Assembly: GCF_001310275.1 (NCBI RefSeq)
Contig: NZ_LGYZ01000106.1
Coordinates: 55,780 to 119,779 of the forward strand
Length of the DNA: 64,000 nt
Reading direction: 5' to 3'
From: Nocardia arizonensis
Lineage (GTDB): Bacteria > Actinomycetota > Actinomycetes > Mycobacteriales > Mycobacteriaceae
The translations under genes were made by a program, and so were the position numbers. Position 1 is the stretch's first letter; each line of letters starts with the position of its first letter. Of the stretch, positions 19,113 through 26,876 are shown one piece after another. A model generated the notes under the pieces. It made no database searches, was not told where the DNA came from, and saw only the letters and a program-made list of their open reading frames with translations.

Positions 19113-20418
19113 GCAGGGTGAGCGGGTCCTCGAGCAGCGCGGCCACGGTCGTCAGGAATCGCGCGGCGAGTTCACCGTCGATCATGCGGTGATCGAAGCT
19201 GACCCCGACCGTGGTGACCCAACGGACCGCGAGTTCGTCGCGCACCACCCACGGGCGCTTCTTGATCGAGCCGAGGCACAGAATCGCGGCCTCGCCCGGA
19301 TTGACCAGCGGCACACCGGAATCCACGCCGAATACGCCGATGTTGGTGAGGGTGAAGGTGCCGCCGCGTAATTCCACCGGTGTCGCGCTGCCCGAACGCG
19401 CCATCTCGGCGAGCCAGCCGATCTCGCGGCACAGATCGCGCAGGCTCAGTGTCTGTGCCTCCTTGAGATTCGGCACGAGCAGTCCGCGTTCGGTGGCGAC
19501 CGCGATACCCAGGTTCACGTAGTGCTTGGTGACGATCTGCTGATTCGCGTCGTCCCAGGTGGCGTTCATTCCCGGGAAGTCGGACAGCGCCGCGACCACC
19601 GCCTTCGCGACAAGTGCCAGCGGCGTGACGGCGAGCCCGGTGAAGGCCACGGTGGTGCGCAGATGGTCGAGCAGTTCGGCTGCCGGGGTGAAATCGAGGG
19701 TGACGAAGGTGCTGGCCTGCGGAATCGTGCGCGCGCTCACCACCATCGAGCCCGCGATGCGTTTGCGGATGCCCTCGACCGGCGTGCCGACCTCCCTGGC
19801 GGCCAGCCGGACGGGGGCCGCCGGTTGCTCCGGCGGCCGGGCGGCGGGGACGCGCGGCTGGGATACCGGCACAGAGGCGCGCACATCCTCCACGGTGACC
19901 GCGCCCTGCGGACCCGACCCCGCGATGTACCACAGGTCGATTCCGAGTTCCTTGGCGAGCTTGCGGGCCGCCGGGGTGGCGGCGGCGCGACCGGTGACCG
20001 CGTCGCGGCGCGGTGGATTGCGCTGCGCCACGGGCGATTCCGTCCCGGGTGCGGGGCGGCGTCGGGTGAGCTGTTCCGCCTCGGGGCCGTATCCGACGAG
20101 TACCGACCCGCGGCCGTCGGCATCGCGCGTCCCATTGGCAGGCGATGGCGCGGGCGCGATCGCGAGATCGGTGCGCACCCGGATCAGCGGCGCGCCGACC
20201 GGCACCGTATCCCCCGGTTGGGCAAGCAGTTCCACCACCGTGCCGGAGAACGGGGAGGGCAGCGACACCACCGCCTTGGCGGTTTCGACCTCGCCGATCG
20301 TCTGGTTCAGCTCGACGGTATCCCCGACATCCACCGACCACGACAGCAATTCGGCATCCGCGAGCCCCTCTCCCAGGTCGGGGAGCCGGAATTCCAGGAC
20401 GTGGCCGTCATCTTGCAC
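19099..20418 (-). CDS. Branched-chain 2-oxoacid dehydrogenase E2 (lipoamide acyltransferase)
   Basis: This 439-residue E2 has an N-terminal lipoyl domain with the lipoylated lysine in GEVETAKAVVSLPSP. A linker leads to a peripheral-subunit-binding domain (TPAARKLAKELGIDL). The C-terminal catalytic domain ends with the active motif VSFDHRMIDGELAARFL. It transfers acyl groups from E1 to CoA. The BCKDH assignment rests on a single lipoyl domain and the split E1alpha/E1beta genes just upstream. GTG at 20418 follows AGAGGTG. No E3 is present; a shared dihydrolipoamide dehydrogenase elsewhere is expected. It is the last gene of the operon. Confidence 0.9.
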   Translation of the reverse strand: MQDDGHVLEFRLPDLGEGLADAELLSWSVDVGDTVELNQTIGEVETAKAVVSLPSPFSGTVVELLAQPGDTVPVGAPLIRVRTDLAIAPAPSPANGTRDADGRGSVLVGYGPEAEQLTRRRPAPGTESPVAQRNPPRRDAVTGRAAATPAARKLAKELGIDLWYIAGSGPQGAVTVEDVRASVPVSQPRVPAARPPEQPAAPVRLAAREVGTPVEGIRKRIAGSMVVSARTIPQASTFVTLDFTPAAELLDHLRTTVAFTGLAVTPLALVAKAVVAALSDFPGMNATWDDANQQIVTKHYVNLGIAVATERGLLVPNLKEAQTLSLRDLCREIGWLAEMARSGSATPVELRGGTFTLTNIGVFGVDSGVPLVNPGEAAILCLGSIKKRPWVVRDELAVRWVTTVGVSFDHRMIDGELAARFLTTVAALLEDPLTLLSRG

Positions 20419-20446
20419 AGGGGCACCTCTCACTCGGGAGCGGCCG

Positions 20447-21421
20447 TCAGGCGGCCAAGGAACGGTCCACCGCGGCCAGTATGCGATCGGTATCGGGCAG
20501 GTGGTGCTTCTCGAGCTTAGCGGGGGGATACGGGATGTCGTGACCACCGACGCGCAGCACCGGCGCCTCCAGATGGTAGAAGCAGCGTTCGGTGACGCGG
20601 GCGGCGATCTCGGCACCGAGACCACCGCAGACCGGAGCCTCGTGCACGACCACGAGCCGCCCGGTCCGCAGCACCGATTCGGTGAGCGTGTCGATATCGA
20701 GCGGCGCGAGACTGCGCAGGTCGACCACTTCGAGCCGATGTCCTTCGGCGTCGGCGATTCTCGCCGCGGCCAGCGCCGTGGCGACGGTGCCGCCATAGCA
20801 TGCGAGCGTGGCGTCACTGCCCGGCACGAGCACCCGGGCGCGATCCAGCGGCAGCGGGGCGGGCGCGTCGAAATCGACCTCGGCACGGTCCCAGTAGCGG
20901 CGCTTGGGCTCGAAGAAGATCACCGGATCGTCGAGTTCGATCGCCTGGCGCACCATGTGGTAGGCGTCCTCGGGCGAACTCGGCGCGACCACGCGCAGGC
21001 CCGGGGTGTGCGCGAAATACGCCTCGGGTGATTCGGAATGGTGTTCCACCGACCCGATACCGCCGCCGAACGGTATGCGAATCGTGATGGGAACGGTCAC
21101 CTTTCCCCCGGTGCGGTAGTGAATTCTGGCCACCTGCGACACGATCTGGTCGAATGCGGGATACACGAACCCGTCGAACTGTATCTCACAGACCGGCCGA
21201 AAGCCCCGCAGTGCCATGCCGAAAGCCGTTCCGACGATGCCGGATTCGGCCAGCGGCGTATCCACCACCCGGTTGTCCCCGAAATCCTTCTGCAAGGTGT
21301 CGGTGACCCGGAAGACCCCGCCGAGCCTGCCGATATCCTCCCCCATCAGCACGACCCTGTTGTCGTCCTCCAGCGCGCGGCGCAGGCCGGTGTTGAGCGC
21401 GGCGGCGAAGGTGGTGATCAT
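20447..21421 (-). CDS. Branched-chain 2-oxoacid dehydrogenase E1 beta subunit
   Basis: This 324-residue transketolase-like subunit has the E1beta landmarks GEDIGRLGGVFRVTDTL, DTPLAESGIVGTAFGMAL, CEIQFDGFVYPAFDQI and the C-terminal-domain EVVDLRSLAPLD. With E1alpha it decarboxylates the 2-oxoacids of valine, leucine and isoleucine using thiamine diphosphate. Its ATG overlaps the E1alpha stop by 4 bp and its stop lies 28 bp before the E2 start, so the three genes form one operon. Confidence 0.92.
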   Translation of the reverse strand: MITTFAAALNTGLRRALEDDNRVVLMGEDIGRLGGVFRVTDTLQKDFGDNRVVDTPLAESGIVGTAFGMALRGFRPVCEIQFDGFVYPAFDQIVSQVARIHYRTGGKVTVPITIRIPFGGGIGSVEHHSESPEAYFAHTPGLRVVAPSSPEDAYHMVRQAIELDDPVIFFEPKRRYWDRAEVDFDAPAPLPLDRARVLVPGSDATLACYGGTVATALAAARIADAEGHRLEVVDLRSLAPLDIDTLTESVLRTGRLVVVHEAPVCGGLGAEIAARVTERCFYHLEAPVLRVGGHDIPYPPAKLEKHHLPDTDRILAAVDRSLAA

Positions 21422-22530
21422 CGGCGGACTCCTTCCGGTGCCGCGCGGTCGGGTCCGGGATCGCCGGACAGGTACCGCGCGTAGGCGTCGCGCTGCGCGG
21501 TCAGCAGCGGATGCGGGGTGGCGTAGACGTGGTCGAACAGGGTCATCGGGTCCGGGTCGGGCATGCCGATGGTGGCCGTGCGCACCCGTTCGGCGACCGC
21601 GTCCGCGCGCGCGGCGACCGATTCGGCGAACGCGCTGTCCCACCGGCCTTCTCGTTGCAGCAGTCGGCGTATCCGGTCGATCGGGTCGCGGCGGCGCCAC
21701 ATCTCGGTCTCGGCGGCGCTGCGGTAGCGGGTGGGATCGTCGGCGGTGGTGTGCGGACCCATGCGGTAGGTGAGCGCCTCGATGAACGACGGTCCGCCGC
21801 CCGCGCGGGCCCGCTCGACCGCGCGGCGGGTCACCGCGAGCACGGCCAGCACGTCGTTGCCGTCGACCTGCACGCCCGGGATGCCGTAGCCGTAGGCCCG
21901 GCGCACGATCGGTGTGGCGCTCTGCACCCGCACCGGCGCGCTGATGGCCCAGTGGTTGTTCTGGCAGAAGAACACCACCGGCGCTCCCCAGGTCGCCGCG
22001 AAACCCAGTGCCTCGGCGATATCGCCCTGACTGCTCGCGCCGTCGCCGAAGTAGACGACGGTGGCGATCTCCGCGCCCTCGAGGTGGGCGGCATAGGCGT
22101 AACCGGTGGCGTGCAGGCCCTGGGCGCCGACGACGATGGTCGGGTTGGTCATATTGATCGCCGCGGGATCCCAGCAGTGCAGTGCCGCCCCGCGCCACAG
22201 CGCGGTCAGCTCGGCGGGATCGACGCCGCGGCAGTAGGCCACCGCGGCCTCGCGGTAGCTGCCGAAGACGTAGTCGTCGGGGTGCAGAGCCCGCGCCGAC
22301 CCGACCTGGGCGGCCTCCTGCCCCAGCAACGGCGGCCACAGGCCCAGCTGTCCCTGTCGTTGCAGCGCCGTGGCCTCGGTGTCGATGCGGCGGCACACGA
22401 CGAGATCCTCGTACAGCCCGCGCACGCGCTCGGGACCGATATCGGCGACGAGAGCGGCGTGTTCGGGGTCGAGCACGCGCTGCCCGTCGGGTTGGACCAA
22501 CTGCACCGGATACGAGGTTCGCTCCGACAT
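21418..22530 (-). CDS. Branched-chain 2-oxoacid dehydrogenase E1 alpha subunit
   Basis: This 370-residue protein carries the thiamine diphosphate/Mg2+ motif GDGASSQGDIAEALGFA ending in NN (around residues 165-195). The family phosphorylation-loop region YRMGPHTTADDPTRY is also present. The N-terminus (DLVVCRRIDTEATALQRQGQLG) matches actinobacterial BCKDH/PDH-like E1alpha. It is the first gene of the three-gene operon and is divergent from the Lrp-type regulator at 22666. Two inverted repeats lie in the shared upstream region, implying regulation by that neighbour. Confidence 0.92.
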   Translation of the reverse strand: MSERTSYPVQLVQPDGQRVLDPEHAALVADIGPERVRGLYEDLVVCRRIDTEATALQRQGQLGLWPPLLGQEAAQVGSARALHPDDYVFGSYREAAVAYCRGVDPAELTALWRGAALHCWDPAAINMTNPTIVVGAQGLHATGYAYAAHLEGAEIATVVYFGDGASSQGDIAEALGFAATWGAPVVFFCQNNHWAISAPVRVQSATPIVRRAYGYGIPGVQVDGNDVLAVLAVTRRAVERARAGGGPSFIEALTYRMGPHTTADDPTRYRSAAETEMWRRRDPIDRIRRLLQREGRWDSAFAESVAARADAVAERVRTATIGMPDPDPMTLFDHVYATPHPLLTAQRDAYARYLSGDPGPDRAAPEGVRR

Positions 22531-22547
22531 CGTCGATCACCTCCTGA

Positions 22548-22564
22548 AGGACATTTTGTGTCCT
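22548..22564. promoter_or_regulatory. Inverted repeat upstream of the BCKDH operon
   Basis: AGGACATTTTGTGTCCT is a perfect inverted repeat with 6-bp arms and a 5-bp centre. It lies 18 bp upstream of the E1alpha ATG, on the operon side of the divergent region. It overlaps the ribosome-binding and leader region, so a repressor-type role or an mRNA hairpin are both possible. Confidence 0.5.
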
Positions 22565-22614
22565 GACTCACAGCATCCACGCCCCCGTGACCTGCGCAAG
22601 CGGCGGAAACGAGA

Positions 22615-22631
22615 TTGCGCATATTGCGCAA
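22615..22631. promoter_or_regulatory. Candidate Lrp/AsnC operator
   Basis: TTGCGCATATTGCGCAA is a perfect 17-bp inverted repeat (7-bp arms, centre TAT). It lies between the divergent E1alpha and Lrp-type genes, 35 bp before the regulator's ATG. Lrp/AsnC proteins typically bind AT-centred palindromes of this size in their own promoters. It is the best candidate for autoregulation and control of the BCKDH operon. Confidence 0.6.
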
Positions 22632-22665
22632 ATACCGCCCGACCAGCAGTGTCATACTGCGTGCT

Positions 22666-23160
22666 ATGCCCAGTAGGGAGACCGCAGGCCCGACGGCGGA
22701 CGCGACCGATGCCCGCCTTCTGCTCGAACTCGTCGCCAACCCCCGCGCGACCGGTGTGGAACTGGCCGCCCGGCTCGGCCTGTCCCGCAACACGGTGCAG
22801 GCACGGCTCGCCCGCTGGGAGGCGGGCGGGGTGCTCGGCAGTTTCGAGCGCCGGGTCGAGCCCCGCGCCCTCGGCTATCCGCTGTCGGCCTTCGTCGCGG
22901 TGGTGGTCGACCAGCACCGCCTCGATTCGGTGGTCGACGAACTCGCCGAGGTGCCCGAGGTGACCGAGGTCTGCGGCATGACCGGCCCGACCGATCTGAC
23001 CGTGCGCGTGGTCGCCCGCGACGCCGACGACCTGTACCGCATCGCCGGACGGATACTCGAGATACCCGGCGTGGAACGCACCAATATGGCCCTGGTCATG
23101 CGCTCGCTCGTCGGGCCGCGTACCGCCCCGCTCCTGGATCGCCTCGCGAGTCCGCGCTGA
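22666..23160 (+). CDS. Lrp/AsnC-family transcriptional regulator
   Basis: This 164-residue protein has an N-terminal helix-turn-helix (residues ~20-60: DARLLLELVANPRATGVELAARLGLSRNTVQARL). A C-terminal RAM ligand-binding/oligomerisation domain follows (AFVAVVVDQHRLDSVVDEL...VCGMTGPTDL). Lrp-type proteins sense amino acids. Being divergent from a branched-chain oxoacid dehydrogenase operon, it is probably a BkdR-like local regulator. ATG at 22666 is chosen because an earlier in-frame start would read through the palindromic operator. Confidence 0.88.
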   Translation: MPSRETAGPTADATDARLLLELVANPRATGVELAARLGLSRNTVQARLARWEAGGVLGSFERRVEPRALGYPLSAFVAVVVDQHRLDSVVDELAEVPEVTEVCGMTGPTDLTVRVVARDADDLYRIAGRILEIPGVERTNMALVMRSLVGPRTAPLLDRLASPR

Positions 23161-23228
23161 CCGCGCGCCGCGCTCGACCGCGGAAACCTATCGCCGAACC
23201 TCACCGGATCCGCCGCTGGGCTGCGGTG

Positions 23229-23372
23229 ATGGATATTTCGGACAAGGTCGCGATCGTGCCGGGGGCGGGAACCGGCATCGGAGCGGCGGTTCGTCGAGCG
23301 AGGCGCGCGGGTCGTGGTCGCCGACCTCGACGCGGACGCCGCCTCGGCGGTGGCGGGCGAACTCGGACCGGT
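23229..23372 (+). pseudogene. Short-chain dehydrogenase remnant, frameshifted
   Basis: From ATG 23229 the frame reads MDISDKVAIVPGAGTGIGAA, a classical SDR N-terminus with its TGxxxGIG-like loop. The homology then jumps frame: RFVERGARVVVADLDADAA and AVAGELGP follow in another frame up to about 23372. A few bases appear deleted at the jump, and nothing corresponding to the catalytic YxxxK region follows. Only about the first 50 of ~250 residues survive, so this is a decayed gene. Confidence 0.75.
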
Positions 23373-23423
23373 TCCTCATCGGCATGCGGCGTTACCGCGC
23401 CGCACTCGGCGGCTGAATCCGCC

Positions 23424-23846
23424 TCAGTCGGTGACGAGTTCGGCCGCCGCGGCACGGACAACCTCCGGGATCGGCACCGGCTTGCGTGTCTCGGAATCGA
23501 CGTAGACGTGGACGAACGTGCCGGTGGCGGCGAGTTCGAGCGCACCGTCGTCCTCGCGGAAGATCGCCAGGTCGTAGGTGATGCTCGAGCTGCCGAGCCG
23601 CGAGATCCGCAGGCCGACCCGGAGCAGGTCGGGGAAGCTGATCGAGCCGAGATACTGACACGAGGTCTGCGCGACCACGCCGAGCGCGGGCAGCGTCCTG
23701 ATATCGGTGCCGGTGGCCCGCATGAGCCAGGCGTTCACGGCGGTGTCGAAGTACGAGTAGTACGTCACGTTGTTCACGTGGCCGTAGTGGTCGTTGTCCG
23801 CCCACCGGGTCGGCACCGGCCAGAGCACGGGATACTGCTGGGTCAC
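23424..23846 (-). CDS. Hotdog-fold acyl-CoA thioesterase
   Basis: This 140-residue 4HBT-type protein has the active-site segment RWADNDHYGHVNNVTYYSYF near residue 15, in which the aspartate is the usual catalytic residue. The central beta sheet includes ILRISRLGSSSITYDLAIF-like strands. It should hydrolyse short or medium acyl-CoA esters; the substrate is unknown. Its GTG overlaps the stop of the AraC-type regulator gene by 4 bp (GTGA), so the two are translated together. The regulator may control this gene's own transcript. Confidence 0.88.
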   Translation of the reverse strand: MTQQYPVLWPVPTRWADNDHYGHVNNVTYYSYFDTAVNAWLMRATGTDIRTLPALGVVAQTSCQYLGSISFPDLLRVGLRISRLGSSSITYDLAIFREDDGALELAATGTFVHVYVDSETRKPVPIPEVVRAAAAELVTD

Positions 23847-24823
23847 CCGGCCGACGATAGCTCAGCGGTCGACACGCCCTGCCGGTGGTCGCGCGGGCTG
23901 ACGCCGAAGTGGCGTTTGAACGCGGCGCTGAGCGCGAAGGCGCTGCCGTAGCCGACCCGGCGGGCGATGGCCTCGACGGTGGCGTCGGACTCCTGGAGCA
24001 GATCGGCCGCCAGCGCCAGCCGCCATTCGGTGAGGAATGCCATGGGCGGTTCGCCGACGAGATCGGTGAAGCGTCTGGCGAGCGCCGCCCGCGACGAGCC
24101 GACCGCGTCGGCCAGAGCCGCGACCGTCCACGGGTGCGCGGGATTGTGCTGCAACAGCCGCAGCGCCTTGCCGACCAGCGGGTCACCGTAGGCGTGATAC
24201 CAGGCGGGCGCCTCCGCGCGGGCGAACCAGCCGCGCAATGCCGCGATCAGCACCAGGTCGAGCAGCCGGTCGAGCACCGCGGACTGGGCGGGTTCGTCCC
24301 TGGTGGCCTCGTCGGCGAGCAGATCGAGCAACCTGCCGTCGAATTCTCCGCGCGCCAGCACCACCACCGGCGGCAGCGCGCGCAGCAGCCGCGTACTCGC
24401 CGCGCCCGCCGACTCGTAGGTGCCGGTCACCATCATGGTCGCGCCATCGGGGTCGGTTCCCCACTGCCGGACGCCGAGACTCAAGCTCTCGCAGAGGATT
24501 TCGCCGTCCAGCGTCTTGGTGACCTGCCCCGGGTGGATGACGATCTGCGGTTCGGTCTCCGGCGCGTCCGCCACCGTGTAGGGGTGCGGTCCGCGGAAGA
24601 TCGCGACATCGCCCGCGTCGAGCCTGCGCGGGCGGGGTGGCTCGGCGGCCTGGTTCCTCGGGTCGGCGTCGGGCACGATCCACGCCGTGCCACGGATCAT
24701 GGACAGCACGGTGAGCGGGGCCTCGTCCTCGATGCGCAGCGACCACGGCGGATCGAGCAGTGAGCACATGAGAAACGCACCGCGTGCGCGCGGACCTTCG
24801 AGCAGACTGGCGAGCGCATCCAC
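23843..24823 (-). CDS. AraC-family regulator with cupin sensor domain
   Basis: This 326-residue protein has an N-terminal cupin-type domain (RGAFLMCSLLDPPWSLRIED...). Its C-terminal pair of helix-turn-helices contains the AraC signature WTVAALADAVGSSRAALARRF, VGEPPMAFLTEWRLALAADL and VGYGSAFALSAAFKRHFGVSP. Members of this cupin-AraC group often sense small molecules and regulate neighbouring oxidoreductase or transporter genes. It is operonic with the thioesterase and divergent from the MFS transporter, its likely target. The GTG start at 24823 is the only early in-frame start. Confidence 0.88.
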   Translation of the reverse strand: MDALASLLEGPRARGAFLMCSLLDPPWSLRIEDEAPLTVLSMIRGTAWIVPDADPRNQAAEPPRPRRLDAGDVAIFRGPHPYTVADAPETEPQIVIHPGQVTKTLDGEILCESLSLGVRQWGTDPDGATMMVTGTYESAGAASTRLLRALPPVVVLARGEFDGRLLDLLADEATRDEPAQSAVLDRLLDLVLIAALRGWFARAEAPAWYHAYGDPLVGKALRLLQHNPAHPWTVAALADAVGSSRAALARRFTDLVGEPPMAFLTEWRLALAADLLQESDATVEAIARRVGYGSAFALSAAFKRHFGVSPRDHRQGVSTAELSSAG

Positions 24824-24888
24824 ATTCCCAGACTAGACCCGGTCGGCTGCGCCATCGCGGGTTCGCCGGTACCGTCGGACGGGTGCCG

Positions 24889-26112
24889 ATGACGAAAGTC
24901 GACCGCAGGCTACGCCTGGCCCGCGCGGCGGTGTTCACGGTCTTCGCGCTCAACGGATTCCTGTTGGCCCTGTGGGTGGTGCACATTCCGCAGATCTCCG
25001 ACCGCACCGGTATCGCCGAATCCACCCTCGGCACCTTCATCCTCGCGCTGGCGGGAGCTGCGTTGATCGGCATGCGGGCGGCTGGTCCGCTGGCCGACCG
25101 CTACGGCAGCCGCACCCTGGTCGCGATCGCGGGCGCGGGTATCGCGGTGGCGGTGATCGGTCCCGGACTCGCCACCGGTCCGGTCTGGCTCGCGATCGCG
25201 CTGGCCTGCTTCGGATTCGGCAACGGCGCACTCGACGTGTCGATGAATACCCAAGCGGTGCTGGTGGAACGGGCATACGGGCGGCCGATCATGTCGGCGT
25301 TCCACGCACTGTTCTCCGGCGGCGGTCTGCTGGGTTCGCTGCTGGGCTCGGCGACACAGCGCGCGGGGCTGGACATCCGGCTCACCCTGGCCCTGTCGGC
25401 GGTCGCGGCGCTCGCCCTGCTCGCCGTGGTCCTGCCGCTGTTGCTGCGTGAACCCCGAACCCCTTCGCGCGCCGGTGATCACGTCGAATCCATGCCCCTG
25501 TCGGAAGAATGGGCCGTACCCCCGGCCGATACCGCGCCGACCGGTCGGGCCTCACGGTGGAAGGTGCTCGGCTTGGCGGCCGTCGCCTTCATCGCGCTGC
25601 TCACCGAGGGCGCGGCGGCGGATTGGAGCGCTCTGCAAGTACGCGACCATCTCGGCGCGGACGAGGCCACCGCGGCACTGGCCTTCGGCGGATTCTCGTT
25701 CAGCATGACGGCCGGGCGATTCGCCACCGACCGCATCGCCGGCGCGTTCGGGCGGGTCGCGGTGGTCCGCTACGGCTGTCTGATCTGCGCACTGGGACTC
25801 ACCCTGGTCGTGACCTCGGGCATCGCGGCGCTGACGCTGCTCGGGTGGGCGCTGGTCGGACTCGGACTGTCCGGCACCGTCCCGCAGATCTTCACCGCCG
25901 CGGGCAATCTCGGCTCGGCCACCGCCGCCACCGACATGTCACGGGTGTTCGCCATCGGCTATCTCGGCCTGCTCGCCGGACCCGCGATGATCGGCTGGGC
26001 CACCGCGGCGGTCCCGCTCACCACGGCACTGCTCATACCGCTGGTCGCGGTGCTGATCTGCGCGTGGTCGGCCCGGGTCGTCGCGCCGCCGCGTCCGCTC
26101 GGCGACCGGTGA
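24889..26112 (+). CDS. Major facilitator superfamily transporter
   Basis: This 407-residue integral membrane protein has about 12 transmembrane helices in two halves split by a cytoplasmic loop (residues ~185-215, EPRTPSRAGDHVESMPLSEE). It has the MFS loop AGPLADRYGSRTLV after helix 2 and a matching FATDRIAGAFGRVAVV in the second half. The overall pattern (FHALFSGGGLLGSLLG) is that of the FucP/Ydim-like group of efflux or sugar carriers. The start could also be GTG 24883. It is divergent from the AraC-type regulator, which probably controls it. The substrate is unknown. Confidence 0.88.
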   Translation: MTKVDRRLRLARAAVFTVFALNGFLLALWVVHIPQISDRTGIAESTLGTFILALAGAALIGMRAAGPLADRYGSRTLVAIAGAGIAVAVIGPGLATGPVWLAIALACFGFGNGALDVSMNTQAVLVERAYGRPIMSAFHALFSGGGLLGSLLGSATQRAGLDIRLTLALSAVAALALLAVVLPLLLREPRTPSRAGDHVESMPLSEEWAVPPADTAPTGRASRWKVLGLAAVAFIALLTEGAAADWSALQVRDHLGADEATAALAFGGFSFSMTAGRFATDRIAGAFGRVAVVRYGCLICALGLTLVVTSGIAALTLLGWALVGLGLSGTVPQIFTAAGNLGSATAATDMSRVFAIGYLGLLAGPAMIGWATAAVPLTTALLIPLVAVLICAWSARVVAPPRPLGDR

Positions 26113-26724
26113 TCAGTGCGGGCGGGCCAGACACAGGGTCATCGGCTCGGGTTTCGGGTAGACCAGCGTGTTCTCCGCGGTCGCCGCGGCACCGCAGGCG
26201 GCGCGGTCGGCCGTGCCGCGCACGATCCGCTCGACCTCGAAATCGGCTGCCGCGGTGCAGTTCACCCGCATGCTCGCGCCGGCGAGCGTGCCGTTCACAC
26301 AATCGCCCTCGGTGACGTTGAGGCGCAGGCACAGCGTGAATCCATCGCCCCCGGACTGGTAGTAGCCCGCGTAGTCGCCGCTCGCACAGGCCGCGTCCGC
26401 GCCCTCGAGTCGTTGCGCCACAACATAATTGGCTTCGGCGTCACCGCAGTCGCGGAAGACGATCTCGGCCTCGGCGGTGCTGCCGGACAGTTTCGCGCAA
26501 CGGCCGATATCGGCCTGGGCGCTGCCGGTGCCGAAGTAGCCGCGCGCCACCACGATCGCTATTCCGATCACCACGAATACGCCGAGGAATTTCAGCACCG
26601 CCGCGGTCGTACCCTCGCCGCCGGACTCCTCCTCCGGCGCGGACCCGAAATCATCGAATTCCGCGACGGGTTCGACCGGATATTCGGGGTGGACCCGCTG
26701 CGGGCGATGCGGCGGTGTACTCAC
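26113..26724 (-). CDS. Single-pass membrane protein, LppU-like
   Basis: This 203-residue protein has a proline/acid-rich cytoplasmic N-terminus of about 40 residues. One transmembrane helix (VLKFLGVFVVIGIAIVVARG) follows, then an extracytoplasmic domain with eight regularly spaced cysteines (RCAKL, RDCGDAE, AACASG, LCLRL, GDCVNG, NCTAA, ACGAA, LCLAR) that could form four disulfides. The spacing resembles actinobacterial LppU/SCO3402-type domains. Function unknown. It ends directly against the MFS stop (no gap, convergent). Confidence 0.7.
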   Translation of the reverse strand: MSTPPHRPQRVHPEYPVEPVAEFDDFGSAPEEESGGEGTTAAVLKFLGVFVVIGIAIVVARGYFGTGSAQADIGRCAKLSGSTAEAEIVFRDCGDAEANYVVAQRLEGADAACASGDYAGYYQSGGDGFTLCLRLNVTEGDCVNGTLAGASMRVNCTAAADFEVERIVRGTADRAACGAAATAENTLVYPKPEPMTLCLARPH

Positions 26725-26808
26725 ACGGCCCCTCCCTCGTTCCCATCACCGCCCCACCGGGGGCGGATAAAACTCTGGCGGACAATGTATCCGATACGCC
26801 GAAACGAC

Positions 26809-26843
26809 GAAGCGGCCCCCTTCAACATGGCGGGAGCCGCTTC
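26809..26843 (-). terminator. Hairpin terminator downstream of pntB
   Basis: GAAGCGGC at 26809-26816 pairs exactly with GCCGCTTC at 26836-26843. Three more G-C pairs lie inside after one mismatch. It lies 34 bp beyond the pntB stop. No long T-run follows, as is common for actinobacterial terminators. Confidence 0.6.
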
Positions 26844-26876
26844 GCCCGGACCGGAGTCCGCATGGAACGCGGTGTC

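Noticed and set aside
19099..22530. A damaged dehydrogenase complex because E3 is missing
   Set aside because: E3 is commonly encoded elsewhere and shared between complexes; the three present genes are intact.
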